The notes below the pieces were generated by a model, which saw only the letters and a program-made list of their open reading frames with translations, had not been told where the DNA came from and searched no databases. Of a DNA stretch of 10,794 bases, positions 5,532-10,794 are shown in pieces. How positions within the stretch are numbered: the stretch's first letter is position 1; every line of letters begins with the position of its first letter. Source of the DNA: an uncultured Prevotellaceae bacterium. Its GTDB lineage: Bacteria; Bacteroidota; Bacteroidia; Bacteroidales; Muribaculaceae. The translations under genes and the position numbers were made by a program. The stretch spans positions 1 through 10,794 of the forward strand of contig CALAVD010000402.1 in assembly GCA_937892085.1 (NCBI GenBank), read 5' to 3'.

Positions 5532-7808
5532 ATGTCGCACTTGGCACGCACATTACGTCTTGCCATCGTTTTAGTGGCTGTCGCCGCTCTCAATGGTGGC
5601 ATTGCACTTGCTCAAATCAACACCGAGCAAGTGATGAACATAGGGCGCAATGCGTTGTACTTTGAGGACTACGTTCTCTCTATTCAGTATTTCAACCAAG
5701 TTATTCAGCAAAAGCCTTATTTGCCGGAGCCTTACTTTTATCGTGCCGTGGCAAAGATATCGCTCGACGATTATTCGGGTGCCGAGACCGATGCCACTAA
5801 GTGCATTGAAATAAACCCTTTTATCAAAGACGCTTATCGTGTGCGTGCCGTTGCACGCCACAACACGCATCAATATGAGAATGCGATAGGCGATTACAAG
5901 ACTTGCCTCGAGATGCGACCCGAGGACCCTGATATCATGCTCAACATGGCAATGTGTGAGTTGGCTCTTAAGAATTACGACAAAGCCGATAGCTGCTTGA
6001 CGTGGTGTCTGGAACGCGACTCCACCAGTGAGCGTGCGTGCTTGGGTATGGCGCAGCTCTGCCTTGACAAACAAGACTCTATAGGCGCTCTGGGGTATGT
6101 CTCACGGTGTATTGAGCGTCACAAAAATAATCCTCAGGCTTATTTGGTGCGTTGTGAAATCTATGCCAATCATCTTAAGGACTATAGCAAAGCCCTCGCC
6201 GACATTGATGAAGTGCTCAAGCTGGAGCCCAACAATGTGAGCTACTATATCAATCGTTCTTATCTTAGGTATCAAGTTAATGACATACGTGGCACGATGG
6301 CCGACTTGGACTATGCTATCGCCATCGACGCCAACAATGTGACTGCGCACTACAATCGTGCATTGTTGCGGAGCGAAGTGGGCGAATACAACAAAGCCGT
6401 TGAAGACTATGACTTTGTGCTAAAGAATGACCCCGACAACTATCCGGCGTTCTATAACCGCACCATGCTTCTTATCAATATAGGGCAATATCAGCAAGGA
6501 ATCAGCGGACTTAATGCGATGCTTGAGAAGGACAAAGACGACTTCGTTGCACTCTATCAACGAGCTATGCTCTATATTGATACCCGTCAGTATCAGTCGG
6601 CACTGCGCGACTTGAATGCCATTCTCACAAAGTATCCAAAGTTTGAAAGTGGCTACATGTTAAGGGCACAAATCAAGCAGCGGCTTGGCGACAAGCGTGG
6701 GTATGAAAAAGACTTGGAGACTGCTGTCTCGGTGATGAAGGCTAAGGGTGTGCATTACAGCTCCTTCAACCCTGTGGAAACTGAGAAGAAACACTCCGAC
6801 GAGATACATCAGCAGCGAGCCCAGCAGCACTACGACAAGCAGGAGAAAGAGGCACAACGTCAGCGAGAAATGATGGAGGGTAGCTTGGAGGAGTCGGTCG
6901 AGGAAGTGCAGAAACGATTCAGCCAACTCTTGGTGGTGGATGTCAACAACGATCTGAAGCCCGAGGTGAACTTAGAGGACGATGGCCTTTACGATGAGAA
7001 AGCTGGTCACCGCCGCTACCGTAACATGACTCGCGGATATATTCAGGATAATCGTGTTGATGTGCAGCCACAGAGTGTTTTCGCTTTGTCCTATTATAGC
7101 TACGACAACAAGCTTAACGGTCGCACTCATTTCATCAAGGAGATGACTCAAATCAACGACATGCATGTGCTCACTAGTGCCCTCACTCTCGTGTGTGGCA
7201 CTCCAAGTCTCACGGAATATGAGGCGAGGTCGAGATTCAATAGCGTGGAGTATTTTAATGGTCTCTTGGCAACCAGCGAGGAGCGTGCTATTGACTACTT
7301 TGGCAGAGCGATGGACTATTTCTTGCTGAAAAATGTTGATGCCGCTATTGCCGACGCAAATAGGGCAATAGAATGTAATAATGATTTTGCGTTAGCTTAT
7401 TTCTTGAGGTTCAACGCGCGAATGGTGAAGCTGCGACTCGACGAGGCAAGCGAGTTGCCCACTACCGAAAACAAAGAGGCTCACGACATGCTGATAAGAC
7501 GTGCCCGTGAAGTGGCACTTAACGAAATGGCGGCTGATTTAAAAGCTGTAATCGCCTTGTCGCCACGAAACACCTACGCTCACTATAACCTTGCCTACGT
7601 TCAAGCGATGCTGGGCTCTTACGAGGAAGCGATATCAAGCTACTCGCGAGCTGTAGAACTAAAGCCCGACTTGGGAGAAGCCTATTTTAACCGCGCACTC
7701 ATTTACCTGCAAATTGGCGACAAGGAAAAAGGCGTTGCCGACCTTAGCAAAGCCGGCGAACTCGGCATCTTGCCAAGCTATAATATCCTTAAGCGAATGA
7801 GCCGATGA
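5532..7808 (+). CDS. Exported TPR-repeat scaffold protein
   Basis: A 758-residue protein with a signal peptide (AIVLVAVAALNGGIALA, cleavage likely after ALA at 25-27, leaving an N-terminal Gln), so periplasmic or envelope-located. Residues about 33-405 are some ten or eleven consecutive tetratricopeptide repeats, recognisable by repeated 'A-x-x-D-x-x-x-x-[IL]-x-x-x-P-x-x-x-x-A-[YF]-x-x-R' spacing (for instance YSKALADIDEVLKLEPNN and YNKAVEDYDFVLKNDPDN). A highly charged, coiled-coil-prone segment follows (about 415-465, rich in Gln, Glu, Lys and Arg). Residues about 466-580 match no family I recognise and carry a Tyr-rich patch (SYYSYDNK). Further TPRs occupy about 584-745. TPR arrays bind partner proteins, and no catalytic motif is visible. 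The upstream META protein is the natural candidate partner. Its stop lies three bases before the heptamer array. Confidence 0.85.
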   Translation: MSHLARTLRLAIVLVAVAALNGGIALAQINTEQVMNIGRNALYFEDYVLSIQYFNQVIQQKPYLPEPYFYRAVAKISLDDYSGAETDATKCIEINPFIKDAYRVRAVARHNTHQYENAIGDYKTCLEMRPEDPDIMLNMAMCELALKNYDKADSCLTWCLERDSTSERACLGMAQLCLDKQDSIGALGYVSRCIERHKNNPQAYLVRCEIYANHLKDYSKALADIDEVLKLEPNNVSYYINRSYLRYQVNDIRGTMADLDYAIAIDANNVTAHYNRALLRSEVGEYNKAVEDYDFVLKNDPDNYPAFYNRTMLLINIGQYQQGISGLNAMLEKDKDDFVALYQRAMLYIDTRQYQSALRDLNAILTKYPKFESGYMLRAQIKQRLGDKRGYEKDLETAVSVMKAKGVHYSSFNPVETEKKHSDEIHQQRAQQHYDKQEKEAQRQREMMEGSLEESVEEVQKRFSQLLVVDVNNDLKPEVNLEDDGLYDEKAGHRRYRNMTRGYIQDNRVDVQPQSVFALSYYSYDNKLNGRTHFIKEMTQINDMHVLTSALTLVCGTPSLTEYEARSRFNSVEYFNGLLATSEERAIDYFGRAMDYFLLKNVDAAIADANRAIECNNDFALAYFLRFNARMVKLRLDEASELPTTENKEAHDMLIRRAREVALNEMAADLKAVIALSPRNTYAHYNLAYVQAMLGSYEEAISSYSRAVELKPDLGEAYFNRALIYLQIGDKEKGVADLSKAGELGILPSYNILKRMSR

Positions 7809-7811
7809 GAG

Positions 7812-7933
7812 GTGGTAAGTGGAATGTGGAAAGTGGAAGGTCGTGCCTCGTGCCTCGTTCCACATGCCTCGTTCCACGTTTCTCGTTCCACCTTCCACGT
7901 TCCACTTTCCACGTTTCACTTTTCACGTTTTTC
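7812..7933. repeat. Inverted array of exact-period heptamers
   Basis: Four units on the left read GTGGTAA, GTGGAAT, GTGGAAA, GTGGAAG (7812-7839). After a GTC spacer, thirteen units of the reverse-complement type follow in perfect 7-bp phase (7843-7933), with NTTCCAC the commonest and GTGCCTC, ATGCCTC and GTTTCTC as variants. The last units drift to GTTTCAC, TTTTCAC and GTTTTTC. The left arm can pair with 7892-7919 (GTGGAAG with CTTCCAC is perfect; the other three pairs of units carry mismatches) around a 52-base loop, ending near a T5 run at 7928-7932. It may terminate or stabilise the META/TPR transcript, but no function is shown. There is no protein coding sense in it. Confidence 0.85.
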
Positions 7934-7961
7934 AAATAAAAATGTACTTTGTTGGGAAAAA

Positions 7962-7983
7962 ATTTAATTTTTAGAAATTAAAT
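7962..7983. promoter_or_regulatory. 22-bp palindrome before the EF-G paralog promoter
   Basis: Two perfect 9-base inverted arms, ATTTAATTT (7962-7970) and AAATTAAAT (7975-7983), are separated by TTAG. The centre lies about 28 bases before the expected start site, covering the place where a -33 box should be. Size and symmetry suit a dimeric regulator, but the sequence is pure A/T in the arms and could arise by chance in such DNA. Confidence 0.4.
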
Positions 7984-7986
7984 CAC

Positions 7987-7994
7987 TAACTTTG
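7987..7994 (+). promoter_or_regulatory. -7 element of the EF-G paralog promoter
   Basis: TAACTTTG is a perfect TAnnTTTG. The start site is expected near 8001, leaving a leader of about 104 bases before ATG 8105. No good TTTG sits 19-21 bases upstream, which suggests dependence on an activator. In Bacteroides thetaiotaomicron the homologous gene is reported to be activated by the CRP-like regulator Cur (recalled, not checked). Confidence 0.55.
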
Positions 7995-8104
7995 TGGGCT
8001 CAAACGGTTATGCCCTCATTTTTGGTGGGAGAAATTATCGTTAAGCAAATATTATTGAAATAAAAAGTTGTAAATTCAAATCATTAATTTCACTAATAAT
8101 TTTC

Positions 8105-10267
8105 ATGAAAGTTTATAAAAGTAACGAGATTCGTAATATCTCATTATTAGGAAGTAAGGGCTCGGGTAAGACTACTCTTGCCGAGTCTATGATCTTTGAT
8201 TGTGGAGTGATTAACCGTCGTGGAACTATCGACGCTGGCAACACAGTGTGCGACTATTTCCCTGTAGAGAAAGAGTATGGCTACTCAGTATTCTCCACTA
8301 TTTTCAGTCTTGAGAACAAGGGCAAGAAGCTTAACTTCATTGACTGCCCAGGTATGGACGACTTTGTGGGTAACATCGTTACAGCGCTCAACGTTACCGA
8401 CGCTGGTGTGATGCTCATCAATGGCCAGTATGGTATTGAGGTAGGCACACAAAACCAGTATCGCACCGTTAGCAACATCAAGAAGCCTCTCATTTTCGCT
8501 ATCAACCGTCTTGACAGCGACACTGCCGACTTTGACAATGTGCTGAATCAGTTGCGTGAGACCTTTGGCAACAAGGTGATCCCTGTTCAGTTCCCAGTAG
8601 CTACTGGTGCAGGCTTCAAGTCGATTGTTGACGTGATGATGATGAAGCAGCTTAACTATGACGGCGACAGTGGCAAGTGCACCGTTACCGATATTGATGC
8701 AGCACACCAAGACCGTGCCGAAGAACTCAACATGGCACTCGTGGAGATGGCTGCCGAGGGCGACGAAGCTCTCATGGACAAGTTCCTTGAGGAAGATACC
8801 CTCAGCCCAGAGGAGATTGTTGATGGTCTGCGCAAGGGCCTCATCGATTGCAGCGTAATCCCCGTTATGTGTCTCAGTGGCGAGAAGAATGTGGGCGTTG
8901 ACCGCCTCATGGACTTTGTTGGCGAAGTAGTTCCCACTACCGCCGAGATGCCAGCAGTGTGCGACAGCGAGGGAAATGAGGTGAAATGTGACCCCAATGG
9001 TCCCACCAGCTTGTTCTTCTTCAAGACCACTATCGAGCCTCACATTGGCGAGGTTTCTTATTTCAAGGTGATGAGCGGTACTATCAAGGCTGGTACCGAC
9101 CTTACTAATATGAACCGCGGCAGCAAGGAGCGCATAGCGCAGCTTAACACCGTTTGCGGTAGCTTGGCAAAGAGCAATGTTGATGAGCTTCAAGCTGGTG
9201 ACATCGGTGCTACTGTTAAGCTCAAAGACGTTCGCCGTGGCAACACCCTTAATGATAAGGACTGCGAAAAGATTTATGACTTCATCCAGTACCCAGCTCC
9301 TAAGTATCAGCGTGCTATCCGTCCCGTTAACGAGAGCGAGATTGAGAAACTCGGTCAAATCCTCAACCGCATGCACGAGGAAGACCCAACATGGCTGATT
9401 GAGCAATCTAAGGAGTTGAAGCAGACCATCATCAGTGGTCAGGGCGAGTTCCACCTGCGCACCCTCAAGTGGCGCATCGAAAACAACGAGAAAGTTGAGA
9501 TCGAGTATATCGAGCCTAAGATTCCTTATCGTGAGACCATCACTAAGGCCGCTCGTGCCGACTATCGTCACAAGAAGCAGTCGGGTGGTTCTGGTCAGTT
9601 TGGTGAGGTACACCTCATCATCGAGCCTTATCGCGAAGGTATGCCTGACCCCGATGTTTACAAGTTTGGCAATCAGGAGTTCAAGATGAGTGTCCGCGAC
9701 AAGCAGGAGATGGATCTCGACTGGGGCGGCAAGCTCGTGATTTACAACTGCATCGTGGGTGGTGCTATCGATGCTCGCTTTATTCCCGCTATCGTAAAAG
9801 GTATCATGGACCGCATGGAGCAAGGACCATTGACTGGCTCGTATGCTCGCGACGTGCGCGTGTGCATTTACGATGGTAAGATGCACCCAGTAGATAGTAA
9901 TGAAATTTCGTTCCGACTGGCAGCTCGTAACGCCTTCAGCAAGGCATTCCGCGATGCTAATCCTAAGGTTCTCGAGCCTATCTACGATGTTGAGATTCTT
10001 GTGCCAAGCGATGCAATGGGTGGCGTACAGAGCGACCTTCCCGGCCGTCGTGGCATCATGATGGATATGTCGAGCGCTAACGGTCTCGAGACTATCAAGG
10101 CTCGCATTCCACTTAAGGAGATGGCAAGCTACTCTACTGCGCTGAGTTCTATCACTGGTGGACGTGCTTCGTTCTCGATGAAGTTCTCGAGCTACGAACT
10201 CGTTCCTGGCGATGTTCAGGACAAGCTTCTCAAGGAGTACGAAGAGGCCAACAACGACGAGGATTAA
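8105..10267 (+). CDS. fusA2: EF-G paralog (EF-G2 type) with degenerate GTPase motifs
   Basis: A 720-residue translation factor of the EF-G family, promoting tRNA-mRNA translocation on the ribosome. All five domains are present: G domain about 1-285, II about 300-390, III about 398-480, IV about 483-605 including HKKQSGGSGQFG (489-500) and the tip HPVDSNE with His594, and V to about 680. The G domain departs from ordinary EF-G. The P-loop is GSKGSGKTT (16-24; the usual Asp is Gly19), switch I 'RGITI' is YGYSV (58-62), 'DTPGH' is DCPGM (80-84; the catalytic His is Met84), and 'NKxD' is NRLD (134-137). These changes predict weak or absent GTP hydrolysis with retained ribosome binding. They match the Bacteroides EF-G2 described as GTPase-independent and needed for gut colonisation (recalled, not checked). 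After codon 61 the gene uses no TTA, CTA or TCA codons, suggesting high expression. It is monocistronic, with its own promoter and terminator. It is not the main fusA. Confidence 0.93.
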   Translation: MKVYKSNEIRNISLLGSKGSGKTTLAESMIFDCGVINRRGTIDAGNTVCDYFPVEKEYGYSVFSTIFSLENKGKKLNFIDCPGMDDFVGNIVTALNVTDAGVMLINGQYGIEVGTQNQYRTVSNIKKPLIFAINRLDSDTADFDNVLNQLRETFGNKVIPVQFPVATGAGFKSIVDVMMMKQLNYDGDSGKCTVTDIDAAHQDRAEELNMALVEMAAEGDEALMDKFLEEDTLSPEEIVDGLRKGLIDCSVIPVMCLSGEKNVGVDRLMDFVGEVVPTTAEMPAVCDSEGNEVKCDPNGPTSLFFFKTTIEPHIGEVSYFKVMSGTIKAGTDLTNMNRGSKERIAQLNTVCGSLAKSNVDELQAGDIGATVKLKDVRRGNTLNDKDCEKIYDFIQYPAPKYQRAIRPVNESEIEKLGQILNRMHEEDPTWLIEQSKELKQTIISGQGEFHLRTLKWRIENNEKVEIEYIEPKIPYRETITKAARADYRHKKQSGGSGQFGEVHLIIEPYREGMPDPDVYKFGNQEFKMSVRDKQEMDLDWGGKLVIYNCIVGGAIDARFIPAIVKGIMDRMEQGPLTGSYARDVRVCIYDGKMHPVDSNEISFRLAARNAFSKAFRDANPKVLEPIYDVEILVPSDAMGGVQSDLPGRRGIMMDMSSANGLETIKARIPLKEMASYSTALSSITGGRASFSMKFSSYELVPGDVQDKLLKEYEEANNDED

Positions 10268-10300
10268 TAACAACATCTCTGTCAGACAAAATATTAATAC

Positions 10301-10344
10301 CGAAAGGTGCTTCTCGCATTGTCGAGTGGTGCCTTTCGATTTTT
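10301..10344 (+). terminator. Intrinsic terminator of the EF-G paralog gene
   Basis: CGAAAGG (10301-10307) pairs with CCTTTCG (10332-10338). The stem continues through G-T wobbles and a C-G pair, and after one T-T mismatch through CTCG (10313-10316) with CGAG (10323-10326), closing on a CATTGT loop. ATTTTT follows at 10339-10344. It lies 33 bases after the stop codon. Confidence 0.88.
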
Positions 10345-10370
10345 AATGCAATATCTATGCGATAGTTCAA

Positions 10371-10402
10371 CTGTTATAAGTTGTTACCAGATTGTTACCA
10401 GA
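10371..10402. promoter_or_regulatory. Direct TGTTA repeats, candidate operator
   Basis: Two perfect tandem copies of TTGTTACCAGA occupy 10381-10391 and 10392-10402, with a weaker copy, CTGTTATAAG, at 10371-10380. The TGTTA cores start at 10372, 10382 and 10393, so they lie on one face of the helix. Short inverted arms AGTTCA (10364-10369) and TGAACT (10404-10409) flank the set. It sits just upstream of the -33 box of the next promoter, as expected for an activator site of the response-regulator type. Confidence 0.5.
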
Positions 10403-10413
10403 GTGAACTGCAA

Positions 10414-10445
10414 TTTGCAAATGCTGTTATTGTTTTGTATCTTTG
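10414..10445 (+). promoter_or_regulatory. Consensus Bacteroidota promoter
   Basis: TTTG (10414-10417), a 20-base spacer and TATCTTTG (10438-10445) match the consensus completely. The -33 box lies within a perfect palindrome, ATTTGCAAAT (10413-10422). The start site is expected near 10452, about 100 bases before the start of the carboxymuconolactone-decarboxylase-like gene. Confidence 0.75.
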
Positions 10446-10461
10446 CAAGCTAAACCATTTC

Positions 10462-10509
10462 ATGTCTCAAGAAAAGAACAATGGCGAGATTGCCGACTTT
10501 ATCGAATAA
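10462..10509 (+). CDS. Possible 15-codon leader ORF or gene remnant
   Basis: ATG 10462 opens a reading frame for MSQEKNNGEIADFIE, ending at TAA 10507-10509. It begins about 10 bases after the predicted transcription start and would be the first ORF of the message. Reading past the stop gives only four more sense codons (WLNK) before another stop, so it could be a leader peptide, the remains of a lost gene, or chance. No family is recognised. Confidence 0.2.
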   Translation: MSQEKNNGEIADFIE

Positions 10510-10553
10510 TGGCTTAATAAGTAATATTTATTAATGAAGAATTTCAGCTTGTT

Positions 10554-10794
10554 ATGAAGAAACTAATTTTAATCTTTATAGCTTTATTGACAATGACAAC
10601 AACAAATTCGCAGACGCTCACTGAGCGTCAAAAAGGACTGGCGGCTTGTGCCTGCCTAATGGCACAAGGCGACCTCAATCGTTTGGAACCTGCCGTGCGT
10701 CAGGCGCTCGACAATGGGGTAACTATCAATGAACTAAAGGAGGCTTTCTCGCAACTCTATGCCTACACGGGATTCCCTCGCTCGTTGAATGCGT
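10554..10794 (+). CDS. Exported carboxymuconolactone-decarboxylase-like protein, partial
   Basis: The first 80 codons of a gene cut by the window end. The product begins with a short signal peptide (MKKLILIFIALLTMTTTNS, probably cleaved near residue 19), then TLTERQKGLAACACLMAQGD, LEPAVRQALDNGVTINELKEA and QLYAYTGFPRSLNA. These fit the opening helices of the carboxymuconolactone decarboxylase / AhpD-like fold, including the 'aL-x-x-G-v-t-x-x-E' and 'Y-x-G-f-P' signatures. Cytoplasmic relatives are gamma-carboxymuconolactone decarboxylases or peroxidase partners; exported versions are common in Bacteroidota and of unclear substrate. The paired cysteines Cys32 and Cys34 lie early and are not the AhpD catalytic pair, which would be further on if present. 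Its ATG overlaps the TGA of a seven-codon reading frame starting at 10534, which could couple translation or be chance. Confidence 0.8.
   Translation, partial: MKKLILIFIALLTMTTTNSQTLTERQKGLAACACLMAQGDLNRLEPAVRQALDNGVTINELKEAFSQLYAYTGFPRSLNA

Noticed and set aside
5571..6074. Minus-strand frame of 167 codons inside the TPR gene
   Set aside because: It is a shadow of the TPR gene, with no family resemblance and no promoter.
7659..7919. Minus-strand frame of 86 codons across the heptamer array
   Set aside because: Its Arg/Trp/Asn-Val-Glu-rich N-terminus is just the translated repeat, and the remainder is antisense to the TPR gene.
7812..7933. CRISPR array
   Set aside because: The units are 7 bp, directly adjacent and without spacers, and no cas gene is present.
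7996..8015. GGGC/GCCC hairpin near the EF-G paralog start site
   Set aside because: Only four base pairs around a 12-base loop, and its left arm probably lies before the transcript start.
8285..10276. Long minus-strand frame of 663 codons opposite the EF-G paralog
   Set aside because: It is in exact antisense register with a clear EF-G gene and arises because that gene avoids TTA, CTA and TCA; the product has no recognisable domain and no promoter.

Overview
The window looks like a chromosomal segment of a gut-type Bacteroidales bacterium (phylum Bacteroidota; the family, for example Muribaculaceae or Prevotellaceae, cannot be fixed by eye). The evidence is sigma-ABfr-type promoters (a TTG/TTTG box about 20 bases upstream of TAnnTTTG), A-rich rather than Shine-Dalgarno leaders, very AT-rich intergenic DNA beside balanced coding DNA, and the gene content, above all a Bacteroides-type second elongation factor G. 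No RNA gene, CRISPR array, insertion sequence or phage gene was seen.

Layout. Bases 1-183 are a probable divergent intergenic region with a short degenerate heptamer repeat and a good plus-strand promoter. That promoter drives a three-gene operon (184-2486): an iron-sulfur-flavoprotein-like NADPH/FMN oxidoreductase, an AlkD-like HEAT-repeat DNA glycosylase and a DMT/EamA transporter, the last two overlapping by ATGA. A stand-alone acidic pRiA4b ORF-3-like protein follows (2704-3252). It converges, across a shared intrinsic terminator, on a minus-strand aldose 1-epimerase (galM, 3353-4417). Divergent from galM is a two-gene envelope operon: a double META-domain exported protein (4620-5507) and a 758-residue exported TPR protein (5532-7808).

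Immediately after the TPR gene lies a striking array of exact 7-bp units that changes orientation once, from GTGGAAN to NTTCCAC (7812-7933). It could fold into a long hairpin ending in a T-tract. Next come a 22-bp palindrome, a TAACTTTG -7 box and a leader of about 100 bases for the EF-G paralog (8105-10267). This protein keeps the translocation domains but has lost several GTPase signature residues: the switch II His is Met, the switch I Arg is Tyr, and the P-loop Asp is Gly. It closely resembles the Bacteroides EF-G2 described as working without GTP hydrolysis. A strong terminator follows. The window ends with an elaborate promoter (three TGTTA half-sites at helical spacing plus a consensus promoter) for a truncated, exported carboxymuconolactone-decarboxylase-like protein.

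The genes do not form one pathway. The best leads are the altered EF-G with its control region, the heptamer arrays as a possible class of intergenic element, the META/TPR envelope pair, and the operator-like repeats near the right end. The EF-G paralog is not new as a family. Nothing here proves a new system, but the heptamer arrays and the META/TPR pair are the parts I cannot match to a described system.
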